Notes: generated from the sequence alone by a model not told the origin. Counted from the stretch's first letter, positions 1 through 8,175 are shown. The stretch: 64,000 nucleotides of DNA from an uncultured Clostridia bacterium (GCA_947631925.1 CANRNE010000007.1:1-64000); one strand, 5' to 3'. Made by a program: numbers and translations.

Positions 1-70
1 CGGCCAAATGGATCAGACTGTAAATCTGACGTCAACGACTTCGGTGGTTCGAATCCACCTCTTCCCACCA
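1..70 (+). tRNA. tRNA-Tyr (GTA), 5' end cut by the window edge
   Basis: This is the 3' part of a class II tRNA. The anticodon stem TCAGA/TCTGA (13-17, 25-29) encloses a loop with anticodon GTA at 20-22, which decodes Tyr. A long variable arm follows, then a T-arm with GGTTCGAATCC. The acceptor 3' strand ends in a genome-encoded CCA at 68-70. The 5' acceptor strand and most of the D-arm lie outside the window. Confidence 0.95.
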
Positions 71-118
71 CGCATGAGGACGGCGCTGCCGTCCTTTTTG
101 CGTGGTGGGAAGAGGTGG
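55..118. repeat. 20-bp perfect inverted repeat copying the tRNA 3' end
   Basis: Bases 55-74 (T-arm 3' strand, acceptor 3' strand, CCA and four more bases) are repeated in perfect inverted orientation at 99-118. The terminator hairpin at 78-99 sits between the arms. The copy therefore restores the acceptor-end sequence of the tRNA on the other strand. It could be a leftover of integration or recombination at the tRNA, or a long terminator stem. Confidence 0.85.
78..99 (+). terminator. Rho-independent terminator of the tRNA transcript
   Basis: Stem GGACGGC/GCCGTCC with loop GCT, followed by five T. It starts eight bases after the CCA end. Confidence 0.9.
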
Positions 119-166
119 TAAAAAGAAACGCCGCGTGGTTCGCGCGAGGCGCAAGGCGCCGAAGCT

Positions 167-203
167 TTGCCGAGGGGACCCCTTCAGGGGTATCGGCAAA
201 ATC
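167..203. repeat. Hairpin-forming intergenic sequence
   Basis: An outer stem TTTGCCGA/TCGGCAAA encloses an inner CCCC/GGGG hairpin. It lies in the 120-319 gap between the tRNA and the first gene. I see no gene in this gap apart from the promoter at 285-313. Confidence 0.45.
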
Positions 204-284
204 CACCTACGCTTTCGAGCGGTTCCCGCGAGAAAGTGTCAGCTCGTCTTTTTTTTGCGACGGTCGAGGTGACAGAAAAAATAC

Positions 285-313
285 TTGCACAATCGCCGGA
301 ACTATGCTATAAT
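285..313 (+). promoter_or_regulatory. Sigma-A promoter with start codon at predicted +1
   Basis: TTGCAC (285-290), 17-bp spacer, TATAAT (308-313). Six bases later comes the ATG at 320, so the predicted transcript begins at or next to the start codon. Confidence 0.85.
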
Positions 314-319
314 AGGTTT

Positions 320-760
320 ATGAACGAATGGAAAGAAATCAAGACGCAAGAGGACATTGAAGAATTGCTTGAAGCCTATGGTTGCTTTCATGATGGCTGT
401 TTGACCCGTGCATCCTTTCAAAGCGGGACAAGCGTCGATGAGAATTTGAGCATGTGCTTCGGGGATGCAGAGGAATATACCCTGCATGTGACTTTTGAGC
501 GCCAGTGGCGTCCGAAAACGCTGGAAATGCAATTCATCGGGCTGAGGCAATTTCATCTTATCGGCGCCGAAGCTAATTATATCCCCTTATTGCTCGACGC
601 GTATCTCACGTTTGCCGAAGGTCTCTTACCGGGAGAGCCGCAACGTCTCATCGTGTGGTCGGACGTGCCGTTCGACCCGAAGAAGCTCTGTAACGGAATC
701 GAGGAACCGGGCGACACCTACATAATCGCCAACCGATTGCAATGGAAAATTGCAGAATAA
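320..760 (+). CDS. Hypothetical protein, 146 aa, probably leaderless
   Basis: I do not recognise a named family. The protein is soluble and acidic, with no signal peptide or membrane segment. Residues near 24-30 read CFHDG, reminiscent of the FHD motif near the N-terminus of small immunity-like hypothetical proteins, but that resemblance is weak. An in-frame extension reaches back to 167, but the promoter at 285-313 lies inside it and the conserved-looking sequence begins at MNEWKE, so ATG 320 is preferred. No Shine-Dalgarno sequence precedes it. It sits alone between the tRNA and a repeated terminator module, in AT-richer sequence than the core genes, consistent with an acquired cargo gene. 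Confidence 0.65.
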   Translation: MNEWKEIKTQEDIEELLEAYGCFHDGCLTRASFQSGTSVDENLSMCFGDAEEYTLHVTFERQWRPKTLEMQFIGLRQFHLIGAEANYIPLLLDAYLTFAEGLLPGEPQRLIVWSDVPFDPKKLCNGIEEPGDTYIIANRLQWKIAE

Positions 761-834
761 TATTCGTTTTAGGTTATCATTGCTCCACCGCGAAAAGGGA
801 CACCTTGTTGGGTGTCCCTTTTCGTGACGGTCGA
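756..834. repeat. Duplicated 3'-flank module, copy 1, with bidirectional terminator
   Basis: The sequence starting AATAATATTCGTTTTAG is shared with 2341-2416. Both copies follow a stop codon closely and contain a hairpin of the GGGACACC type. In this copy the stem is 791-804 with 811-824 and the loop is TTGTTG. A-rich and T-rich flanks make it a terminator in both directions. Immediately downstream (about 825-850) is a sequence resembling 258-271. Confidence 0.8.
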
Positions 835-869
835 GGTGGTAGCGCGAGGCATAAAGCGAGATTCAGAAC

Positions 870-1019
870 TTAATCCTCATTATTCGATTTCAAATATTTT
901 CTCAAAATAAGGTTGATGAACTGGGAAAGGGAGCGGTCATCTTTTTCCGCTTCTTCTTTTAATTTCTGCAATAAGTCAGAATCGATTGTAATACTTATCT
1001 TCTCTTTCAATGGTTTCAT
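870..1019 (-). CDS. Ribbon-helix-helix (Arc/CopG-like) transcriptional regulator, 49 aa
   Basis: The protein starts MKPLKEKISITIDSDLLQKL and ends in a basic helix followed by SNNED. The pattern (a beta-strand KISITID, helix A LLQKLKEEAEKD, a turn DRSLSQ, helix B FINLILRKYL) is that of a minimal ribbon-helix-helix DNA-binding protein, which works as a dimer. The start ATG at 1019 is preceded by GGTGAG. A minus-strand -10 TATAAT is at 1048-1053 with no good -35. The gene is divergent from the LRR lipoprotein gene, and the shared intergenic region holds repeated GTAGTAT half-sites, so it probably represses that promoter and perhaps itself. There is no toxin partner next to it, so an antitoxin role is less likely. 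Its length fits a minimal family member. Confidence 0.82.
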   Translation of the reverse strand: MKPLKEKISITIDSDLLQKLKEEAEKDDRSLSQFINLILRKYLKSNNED

Positions 1020-1072
1020 AACTCACCCGTTTTCAGTTTCTGTTAAAATTATAACATTTATCTTATTTTCTC

Positions 1073-1106
1073 TTGACAAGTAGTATAAAGTAGTATATAA
1101 TACTAC
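1073..1106 (+). promoter_or_regulatory. Sigma-A promoter with overlapping three-half-site operator
   Basis: TTGACA (1073-1078), 17-bp spacer and TATAAT (1096-1101) form a perfect consensus promoter for the gene at 1132. GTAGTAT occurs at 1080-1086 and 1090-1096, and inverted as ATACTAC at 1100-1106. The 10-bp spacing puts all three on one DNA face, covering the spacer and -10 box. This is a likely binding site for the divergent RHH protein. Confidence 0.85.
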
Positions 1107-1131
1107 CAATGAAACCATAAGGAGAAACAAT

Positions 1132-2337
1132 ATGAAAAAACGGTTGATGGTAATTTTGTCTCTTGCCCTTGCCGTCTGTTGCTGTCTCGGCCTTGCGGCG
1201 TGCGGGCTTTTCGGATTCGGAGCGGACGGCGGCGGAAGTTCATCGGGTAGCGGCTCGGGGTCGGGCGGCGGAAGTTCGCAGCCCCAAGTGGACAGCGACG
1301 GCACCTTTCTTTACAGCGGCTCAACAGTGAAAGCGGCGAGCACCTCCATTTCGGGTGCAATCACAATCCCCGCGGAACATAACGGTATGCCCATTGACAC
1401 GATTCCCGCAAACGCGTTCAATGGCTGCAATGCAATCACTTCCATTACAGTCCCCGAGAGCGTGACTTCCATCGGCGCAGGCGCTTTCAACGGTTGTTCC
1501 TCGCTTCGGAGCATTACACTGCCCTTTATTGGTAGTCAAAAGGGGAACACGGGTTCCGCGGCATATTTCGGATATATCTTTGGGACATCTTCTTACCAAG
1601 GCGGAACGGGCGTTGAGCACGAAAAGGCTTCCTGGCCCACGAGATACTATATCCCCGAGACATTACGAAGTGTCACTATCACGAACGAAACAATAATCGG
1701 GAAGTACGCATTCAGAAATTGTACTATGCTGACAGAGATAAACTTGAATGAAAAAGTCATACAAGTCGGAGAGAGAAGTTTCGAATATTGTTCCAAACTC
1801 GAAGAAATCAACTTGCCGAGCGTCTCGATTCTTCCCGAGGCTTTATTCGGCGGGTGTATCTCTTTAAGTAAGTTCACAATTAACGATTCCGTAGATTCCA
1901 TTGGAGAAGAAGTGTTCAGAAGCTGTCACGCCTTATCGTCCATCAATTCGGAAACGGCGGGGACCTTTATTATTCCGGATACGATAACTTCGATTGGGGC
2001 GGCAGCATTCAACGGCTGTTCTTTGGTGAAGGATATCACGTTGCCGTTTGTTGGATATCAAAAGGGGAACACGGGTTCTGCGGCATATTTCGGATATATC
2101 TTTGGGACATCTTCTTACCAAGGCGGAACGGGCGTTGAGCACGAAAAGGCTTCCTGGCCCACGAGATACTATATCCCCGAGACATTACGGAGTGTGACTA
2201 TCACGAACGAAACAATAATCGGGAAGTACGCATTCAGAAACTGCTCCATGCTACAATCCATCACAATCAACAAAGCAGCGCAAAATTCCGTCGGTGAAAA
2301 AGCATTTGAAAACACGGCGACACCGACCTGGAATTGA
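1132..2337 (+). CDS. BspA-like leucine-rich-repeat (LRR_5) lipoprotein, 401 aa
   Basis: A lipoprotein signal peptide ends in the lipobox LAAC (lipidated Cys at residue 24). A Gly/Ser-rich linker (about 30-50) follows, then a row of LRR_5/BspA repeats such as IPANAFNGCNAITSITVPESV, in which an aromatic residue and NGC/RNC alternate with I.IP strands. Proteins of this family are anchored to the outer face of the membrane and usually bind host or bacterial ligands. A block of about 62 residues (GNTGSAAYFGYIFGTSSYQG onward) occurs twice and is nearly identical in DNA as well. SD AAGGAG precedes the ATG. Lower GC than the core genes, a tRNA nearby and a dedicated divergent RHH regulator suggest horizontal acquisition. 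The exact ligand is unknown. Confidence 0.85.
   Translation: MKKRLMVILSLALAVCCCLGLAACGLFGFGADGGGSSSGSGSGSGGGSSQPQVDSDGTFLYSGSTVKAASTSISGAITIPAEHNGMPIDTIPANAFNGCNAITSITVPESVTSIGAGAFNGCSSLRSITLPFIGSQKGNTGSAAYFGYIFGTSSYQGGTGVEHEKASWPTRYYIPETLRSVTITNETIIGKYAFRNCTMLTEINLNEKVIQVGERSFEYCSKLEEINLPSVSILPEALFGGCISLSKFTINDSVDSIGEEVFRSCHALSSINSETAGTFIIPDTITSIGAAAFNGCSLVKDITLPFVGYQKGNTGSAAYFGYIFGTSSYQGGTGVEHEKASWPTRYYIPETLRSVTITNETIIGKYAFRNCSMLQSITINKAAQNSVGEKAFENTATPTWN
1537..1721 (+). repeat. Intragenic direct repeat, copy 1 (about 185 bp)
   Basis: Nearly identical to 2059-2243 at an offset of 522 bp, with only about four to five differences by eye, some of them synonymous. It encodes an LRR segment. 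Confidence 0.9.
2059..2243 (+). repeat. Intragenic direct repeat, copy 2 (about 185 bp)
   Basis: Second copy of 1537-1721. DNA-level identity well above the divergence of the other LRR units indicates a recent duplication or gene conversion. Confidence 0.9.
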
Positions 2338-2340
2338 ATA

Positions 2341-2416
2341 AATAATATTCGTTTTAGTTTAACATTGCTCCGCAAAAAAAAGGGACACCCAATTGGGTGT
2401 CCCTTTTCGTGACGGT
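2341..2416. repeat. Duplicated 3'-flank module, copy 2, with terminator
   Basis: Same module as 756-834. The hairpin stem is AAAAGGGACACCC (2378-2390), loop AATT, and the complement 2395-2407 ends in TTTT. It ends the LRR gene transcript. The rest of the gap to 2611 shows no convincing gene; a short stretch near 2427-2450 resembles the intergenic repeat GCAAACGCATT seen at 33.3 and 36.5 kb. Confidence 0.8.
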
Positions 2417-2611
2417 CTACCCCCAACGGGGTCGCAAACGCATTCTTCGCGGCCCAAGGGGGACAGGGAGATTTCCCGATGGCTTCCATCGAAGGGCATC
2501 AGAATTGCGGCTCGGGGATTTGAAAAAGTTCAAGAAACCGCCTTCACGATGCAATTTCAAATACTTTCGCAATTTATATAAAAATTATCACAGAAAAATT
2601 CGCCTGTGCTC

Positions 2612-2641
2612 TTGACAAAACGGGGCGCACTATGATATACT
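2612..2641 (+). promoter_or_regulatory. Sigma-A promoter
   Basis: TTGACA (2612-2617), 18-bp spacer, TATACT (2636-2641), followed by a 30-40 base leader with AGAGGGGGG before the ATG at 2679. Confidence 0.8.
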
Positions 2642-2678
2642 GAGTACAGATTTCAAATTCGAAAGAGGGGGGAACGGT

Positions 2679-3038
2679 ATGAAAAAAACGGTCGAAACCA
2701 TCTTCAAAATTCTTGAGGCAGAGCGGCCGTACACCCTCCTCAACGCCGTCGATGCCGAAGAGGAAGAGGACATCGAATCGCCCTGTTATGAGTACGACGG
2801 CGGCCTCGATTCCCTCCTTGGCGCCTTGGCAGACGCGGTCGGGCGGGACGACAGGTACCGCGATAGTTTCGGAACGGTTCTGAAGACCTCTCCCGAGGCG
2901 CTCACCCTCCCGCAAATTTCCACCTACCTCACTTGGCTTGTCACCGAGGAGAAGGACTGCGGCGGACTCATCGCGGGCGAAATCGAAAACGGCGTCTTAA
3001 AGCGCGTCCTCAGCCGTCTTCTCGTCCTCTGCCCTTGA
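2679..3038 (+). CDS. DUF6508-like hypothetical protein, 119 aa
   Basis: A small soluble acidic protein. An N-terminal helix (KKTVETIFKILEAERPYTLL) is followed by a Glu-rich loop and a C-terminal part, ISTYLTWLVTEEKDCGGLIA then EIENGVLKRVLSRL. That C-terminal pattern resembles the region YLT-x-ER-x-C-x-G-x-IA-x-IENG-x-L that I associate with DUF6508 proteins. The function of that family is not known to me. It has its own promoter and terminator, so it is transcribed alone. The start is supported by a strong SD. Confidence 0.65.
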   Translation: MKKTVETIFKILEAERPYTLLNAVDAEEEEDIESPCYEYDGGLDSLLGALADAVGRDDRYRDSFGTVLKTSPEALTLPQISTYLTWLVTEEKDCGGLIAGEIENGVLKRVLSRLLVLCP

Positions 3039-3063
3039 ACTCCTCCTTGAGATAAAAGGACGG

Positions 3064-3106
3064 TACCATGTCCGAATGGTAGCCATCGGATACGGACATG
3101 GGTGCC
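3064..3106. repeat. Imperfect inverted repeat with CCATGTCCG core
   Basis: TACCATGTCCGA (3064-3075) faces CGGACATGGGTGCC (3093-3106). The same 12-mer recurs at 4678-4689 and 43254-43265. It could form a hairpin in the DUF6508-like transcript. Confidence 0.5.
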
Positions 3107-3130
3107 ATAAAAATTTCATCCCAAAAAAGC

Positions 3131-3168
3131 AAAATCCGCAGGAGAAGTCGCTCTTTGCGGATTTTTTT
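3131..3168 (+). terminator. Rho-independent terminator
   Basis: Stem AAAATCCGCA/TGCGGATTTT with a 15-base loop, continued by T to 3168. It ends the gene at 2679-3038. Confidence 0.8.
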
Positions 3169-3188
3169 CGAAAAATGGGGGAAGATGC

Positions 3189-3217
3189 TTGCTTTTTTGC
3201 GCGGGACGGTTTATAAT
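3189..3217 (+). promoter_or_regulatory. Sigma-A promoter of aspA
   Basis: TTGCTT (3189-3194), 17-bp spacer, TATAAT (3212-3217). Confidence 0.75.
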
Positions 3218-3263
3218 TGTATAAATCAAAATCGGCAGAGGGCATTTTTGCCAAAAAAGGGAC

Positions 3264-4664
<1,401 letters not shown>

Positions 4665-4707
4665 CGCAAAACGGGCATACCATGTCCGAGGTTTACGGGA
4701 AAAATTC

Positions 4708-4740
4708 AGCGGCCGCATCCAATCGGATGCGGCCGCTTTT
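4708..4740 (+). terminator. Terminator of aspA
   Basis: A 13-bp GC-rich stem (4708-4720 with 4725-4737), loop AATC, then T residues. Confidence 0.85.
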
Positions 4741-4749
4741 CAAACGGTT

Positions 4750-4774
4750 ACGGCGCCCGTATGGGCGCCGTTTT
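4750..4774. terminator. Bidirectional terminator between aspA and tcdA
   Basis: Stem ACGGCGCCC/GGGCGCCGT (4750-4758, 4763-4771) with loop GTAT, T-tract on the plus side and A-tract before it. It can serve the convergent tcdA as well. Confidence 0.8.
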
Positions 4775-5481
4775 CATACTTTGATGAGGTCCTTGACAAC
4801 TTCCGCGGCGAGGAGAAGACCGCAGACGGGCGGCACAAACGCACAACTTCCCGGGACGCTCCGTCTCCCTTCTTCGGCTTCCGCCTCACAGGCGGCGGGG
4901 AGGGGCTCCTCGCGGGAATAGACCACCTTCAGGCTGTCGATGTTCAATTTGCGCAGTTCCCGCCGCATGACTTTTGCGAGCGGACACACCGCGGTCTCGT
5001 AGATGTCCGCCACCTCGAAAGAAGCGGGATTGAGCTTGTTCCCCGCGCCCATCGCGCTGATGACGGGCACGCCCGCCTCCTTCGCCTGCTTGACGAGCGC
5101 AAGTTTTCCCGCCACGGTGTCGATGGCGTCCACGACGTAGTCGTATTCCGTAAAGTCGAATTCCCCCGCCGTTTCGGGGAGAAAGAAGGTCTTGTGCTTG
5201 GTCACGCGGCAGGCGGGATTGATGTCCGAAATGCGTTCCGCCGCGACGTCAACTTTGTCCCGTCCCACCGTGGAATGCAGGGCGATAATCTGTCGGTTGA
5301 GGTTGGAAAGGCTCACCTTGTCGCTGTCCACGAGGTCGAGGGCGCCGATGCCCGAACGCGCGAGCGCCTCCACGGTATATCCGCCCACGCCGCCGATGCC
5401 GAACACCGCCACGCGGGAGGCGGCAAGTTTCTTCATCGCCTCGTCGCCGAGCAGAAGTTTTGTCCTCGAAAATTCGTCCAT
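4774..5481 (-). CDS. tcdA: tRNA threonylcarbamoyladenosine dehydratase (TcdA/CsdL, E1-like)
   Basis: An ATP-dependent E1/ThiF-fold enzyme that cyclises t6A at tRNA position 37 to the hydantoin form ct6A. The Rossmann nucleotide-binding motif GIGGVGG is at residues 28-34. It is followed by DLVDSDKVSLSNLNRQ (adenylation pocket), and the later YDYVVDAIDT and AMGAGNKLNP blocks are characteristic of TcdA rather than MoeB or ThiF. The protein has 235 aa. An in-frame extension back to 5712 reads through a neighbouring gene and is not plausible. ATG 5481 lies exactly six bases after a perfect -10 box with no SD, so the mRNA is probably leaderless. Confidence 0.92.
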   Translation of the reverse strand: MDEFSRTKLLLGDEAMKKLAASRVAVFGIGGVGGYTVEALARSGIGALDLVDSDKVSLSNLNRQIIALHSTVGRDKVDVAAERISDINPACRVTKHKTFFLPETAGEFDFTEYDYVVDAIDTVAGKLALVKQAKEAGVPVISAMGAGNKLNPASFEVADIYETAVCPLAKVMRRELRKLNIDSLKVVYSREEPLPAACEAEAEEGRRSVPGSCAFVPPVCGLLLAAEVVKDLIKV

Positions 5482-5487
5482 GTGAAA

Positions 5488-5516
5488 ATTATAACACGCC
5501 AAACGGTTGCTGTCAA
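5488..5516 (-). promoter_or_regulatory. Sigma-A promoter of tcdA with start codon at +1
   Basis: On the minus strand: TTGACA (5516-5511), 17-bp spacer, TATAAT (5493-5488), six bases, ATG at 5481. The -35 overlaps the 3' end of the upstream DUF1295 gene. Confidence 0.9.
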
Positions 5517-6382
5517 ATATTTTGCGTTCCGTCTTTTTGCCGCTTATAGAGGGGGAGCAGCATGCGCGTATTCCTCTTGTAGAGGTCGAAGCCCTCCTTT
5601 TTTGCCTGCCGTCCGTCGGCGAGCGGGATGCTGACACAGAGGAAGAGGAGGGTGTTCGCAACCGCCCCCGCAAGCAGCCACCACCGCGACGGCATGACGC
5701 AGACCGCCGCAAGTCCCACGCCCCACCACATCAGAATTTCTCCGAGATAGTTCGGATGGCGAGAATATTTCCACAGCCCGTTGCGGATGAAGGTCCCCGT
5801 CCTGTGCTTTCGGAACTTGTGCATCTCGCAGTCCGCGGTGCCCTGCAGGAGTACGGCGAGGAGGGAGAGGGCAAAGAAGACGGCGCTCCCCGCATGAAAG
5901 GCGGGTGCCTCGACATAGGTGAAGACGGCGGGCAGCACACAGCCGTACACGACGAGGGTGGGAACGAGATGAATGCCGACGAAGTTGACGAAGAAGTAGC
6001 CCTTTCCCGTCTTTTCGGCGAGCATGGTGTATCGCCAGTCCTCAAATTTCAGCCCGCGGAAGGTATACGCCCAGTTCGCGGTCAGCCGCACGCCCCAGAT
6101 GAGAACGGCGATGAGGGGGAGCAGATTTGCAGCCGTCGGCGGCGTGACGACGGCATAGGCGATGAGGATGACGATGGGCTGGACGCTCCAATAGGGGTCG
6201 TAGACGGAGGCATTGCGGAAGATGAGACTGAAGCAAAAGACGAAGACGGTCGCCGCAATGTCGGCAATGAGCAGGGAGAGCCAGAAGGGAAGGGGAAGCA
6301 GGGCATACACGCCCACTCCCACCGCCGCGGCACCGAGATAGACCGCCGCAAGCGCAAAATAGCCGATGATTCTGTCGCGCAT
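5513..6382 (-). CDS. DUF1295 / steroid 5-alpha-reductase-like membrane protein, 289 aa
   Basis: A polytopic membrane protein with about seven hydrophobic segments. The C-terminal signature GLWKYSRHPNYLGE (about residues 204-217) is typical of the DUF1295 and isoprenylcysteine-methyltransferase-like superfamily. Members act on lipids or other hydrophobic substrates; the substrate here is unknown. The start MRDRIIGYF at 6382 is chosen because AAAGGAGG precedes it; an upstream in-frame ATG at 6400 lies before that SD. The promoter carries a perfect 9+9 dyad just downstream of the -10 (see 6394-6445), so the gene is probably repressed by an unidentified regulator that it shares with the gene at 58405. 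Confidence 0.85.
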   Translation of the reverse strand: MRDRIIGYFALAAVYLGAAAVGVGVYALLPLPFWLSLLIADIAATVFVFCFSLIFRNASVYDPYWSVQPIVILIAYAVVTPPTAANLLPLIAVLIWGVRLTANWAYTFRGLKFEDWRYTMLAEKTGKGYFFVNFVGIHLVPTLVVYGCVLPAVFTYVEAPAFHAGSAVFFALSLLAVLLQGTADCEMHKFRKHRTGTFIRNGLWKYSRHPNYLGEILMWWGVGLAAVCVMPSRWWLLAGAVANTLLFLCVSIPLADGRQAKKEGFDLYKRNTRMLLPLYKRQKDGTQNI

Positions 6383-6393
6383 AAAATCCTCCT

Positions 6394-6445
6394 TTGTCAT
6401 AAATTCTTATGACAATATTGTAAATCTTTTGAGCGCCGCCGTCAA
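6394..6445 (-). promoter_or_regulatory. Promoter and operator dyad of the DUF1295 gene
   Basis: On the minus strand: TTGACG (6445-6440), 17-bp spacer, TACAAT (6422-6417). Directly after it comes a perfect inverted repeat TTGTCATAA-N4-TTATGACAA (6394-6402 and 6407-6415 on the plus strand). The 16-mer TACAATATTGTCATAA is identical at 58321-58336. Confidence 0.85.
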
Positions 6446-6539
6446 GTGTTTTTTTGATTTTTCGACCCCGTTTCCCAAATTGATACAAATTTCGCCCCCG
6501 CGCCCGTGGTACAATGTCCGAAGAAATCAGGAGAACGGT

Positions 6540-6848
6540 ATGAAATTGCAGGCAAACCGCAGAGGGGAGAACCTCTACATCTATCTCTCGGGCGAACTCG
6601 ACGAGCATTCCGCGGCCGCCATCCGCGCGGGGACGGACAGGCTCATCGACGAAAACGCGGGGCTTTCGCGCGCCGTGTTCAATCTTGCGGGGCTCCGCTT
6701 TATGGATTCGACGGGCATCGGCTTTCTCATCGGCAGATACAAGCGGCTGAAGAGGTACGGCATGGAGATGTATGTCGAAAACCCCGAGGAGAGCGCAGAT
6801 AAAATTCTTTCCGTCAGCGGTCTGTATGCGTTGATGCCGAAAATTTAG
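6540..6848 (+). CDS. spoIIAA: Anti-sigma-F factor antagonist SpoIIAA
   Basis: A STAS-domain protein of 102 aa. The phosphorylation motif FMDSTGIGFLIGRYKRLK places the acceptor serine at residue 57, matching the SpoIIAA Ser58 region of Bacillus. Unphosphorylated SpoIIAA binds SpoIIAB and frees sigma-F in the forespore. AGGAG precedes the ATG at 6540. First gene of the spoIIAA-spoIIAB-sigF operon, eight bases from spoIIAB. A -10-like TACAAT lies near 6510-6515, but I could not identify a clear sigma-A or sigma-H -35 element. Confidence 0.95.
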   Translation: MKLQANRRGENLYIYLSGELDEHSAAAIRAGTDRLIDENAGLSRAVFNLAGLRFMDSTGIGFLIGRYKRLKRYGMEMYVENPEESADKILSVSGLYALMPKI

Positions 6849-6856
6849 GAGCGTCC

Positions 6857-7288
6857 ATGAACGAAATGATTTTGAAATTCCCCGCGAAGTCGGAGAACGA
6901 AGTGTTTGCGCGCAACGCAGTGGCGGCATTCGTCCTGCCCCTCAATCCTTCGCTCTCGGAGCTCTCCGACGTCAAGACCGCCGTCTCCGAGGCGGTGACG
7001 AACAGCATCGTCCACGGATACAGGGACAGCGAGGGATGGGTGACGCTCGTCTGCCGTACGGACGGCGCCCGCCTCGAGGTGGAAGTCATCGACGAGGGAG
7101 GGGGGATTGAGGACATCGAACAGGCCATCGAGCCCTTCTTCACCACCCGTCCCGAGGAGGAACGCTCGGGGATGGGTTTTACCATCATGCAGACATTCAT
7201 GACCGACTTTTCCGTCAAATCGGAGCGCGGCGCGGGCACCAAAGTCAAGATGAGCAAACTGTTTGCGGGGGCTGCGGATGCTGGGTGA
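6857..7288 (+). CDS. spoIIAB: Anti-sigma-F factor SpoIIAB (serine kinase)
   Basis: A GHKL-type ATPase of 143 aa that holds sigma-F inactive and phosphorylates SpoIIAA. The N-box EAVTNSIVHGY, G1 box DEGGGI and G2 box GMGFTIM are all present in order. The 3' end overlaps the start of sigF by 11 bases, indicating translational coupling, as in other spore formers. Confidence 0.95.
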   Translation: MNEMILKFPAKSENEVFARNAVAAFVLPLNPSLSELSDVKTAVSEAVTNSIVHGYRDSEGWVTLVCRTDGARLEVEVIDEGGGIEDIEQAIEPFFTTRPEEERSGMGFTIMQTFMTDFSVKSERGAGTKVKMSKLFAGAADAG

Positions 7289-8003
7289 GGAGGAGACGCT
7301 CTCCCTCATCCGCCGTGCGAAGGAGGGGGACGGACAGGCGAAGGAGCGCCTTCTCGAACACAACACTTCCCTCCTCAAGAGCATTTTGCGGCGGTATTTG
7401 GGGAAGGGGGTGGAGTATGACGACCTCTTCTCCCTCGCCTCTCTCGGGTTTCTGAAGGCCATTGCAGGGTTCGACGAAAGTTTCGGCGTGCGCTTTTCCA
7501 CCTATGCCGTGCCCATGATTGCGGGGGAGATTAAGCGCTTTCTGCGGGACGACGGAAGCGTCAAGGTCTCGCGCGCGATGAAGAAGGCGGCGCGGGAAAT
7601 CAATCGCTATATCGAAAATTTCACGCTTGCGCATGCAAGACAGCCAACCGTTCGGGAGATTGCGGAGGCATTTTCCATGGACGAGGGGGAAGTGTCCCTC
7701 ACGCTCGGCTCCTCCCGCATGCCAGTCTCCATCTACGAACAGACGGACTATAAGGACGAGAAGGCGACGACGCTCGCCGACAAGCTCCCCGCCAAGGAAG
7801 GACAGGAGGAGATTCTCGATAAGATGATATTAAAGGAGGCCATCGAAAAACTGCCCGAACGGGAGAAGAAGATCGTCTTCCTCCGCTATTTTCGGGACAT
7901 GACGCAGAGCGAAGTCGCCAAGGCCATCGGCGTCTCGCAGGTGCAAATTTCCCGCATCGAGAGCAAAGTCATCGCCGCCCTCAAACGCGACCTCACCGGC
8001 TGA
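7278..8003 (+). CDS. sigF: RNA polymerase sigma-F factor
   Basis: The forespore-specific sigma factor of early sporulation, 241 aa. Region 2 is seen in EYDDLFSLASLGFLKAI and RFSTYAVPMIAGEIKRFLRD, region 3 in the PTVREIAEAF segment, and region 4.2 in EVAKAIGVSQVQISRIE. ATG 7278 is preceded by GGGG at seven bases; a TTG 15 bases upstream is a possible alternative start. Last gene of the operon. A terminator at 8176-8203 lies beyond an intergenic repeat. Confidence 0.95.
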   Translation: MLGEEETLSLIRRAKEGDGQAKERLLEHNTSLLKSILRRYLGKGVEYDDLFSLASLGFLKAIAGFDESFGVRFSTYAVPMIAGEIKRFLRDDGSVKVSRAMKKAAREINRYIENFTLAHARQPTVREIAEAFSMDEGEVSLTLGSSRMPVSIYEQTDYKDEKATTLADKLPAKEGQEEILDKMILKEAIEKLPEREKKIVFLRYFRDMTQSEVAKAIGVSQVQISRIESKVIAALKRDLTG

Positions 8004-8030
8004 AGGGAAGGCAAGAGATTTCTCAATGGC

Positions 8031-8170
8031 GAAGCACTACGCTCAGCATGACGAATTTAGAGCGCCACCCCTTCCGTCGCTCTCTTCGTTCGCGCCACCC
8101 TTCTCGGGCAGGACTCTACCTGCCCGAGAAAGCTCCGCCATAGGCGGTGAGGGGGTGTCATCCCCCATTT
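8031..8170. repeat. Intergenic repeat mosaic 1
   Basis: The gap 8004-8635 has no gene. 8031-8052 matches the right half of the palindromic element at 33449-33515 and 36341-36417 (core CTCAGCATGAC). From 8066 comes a GCGCCACCCCTTCCGTC module shared with 33215 onward. At 8108-8160 are the modules GGCAGGACTCTACCTGCCC and AGCTCCGCCATAGGCGGTGA, shared with 33385 onward and 36300 onward. Confidence 0.8.
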
Positions 8171-8175
8171 ACGGA

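Noticed and set aside
2393..2615. Short plus-strand open frames between the LRR gene and the DUF6508-like gene
   Set aside because: No SD, repeat-derived sequence, overlapping alternative frames and no recognisable composition of a real protein.
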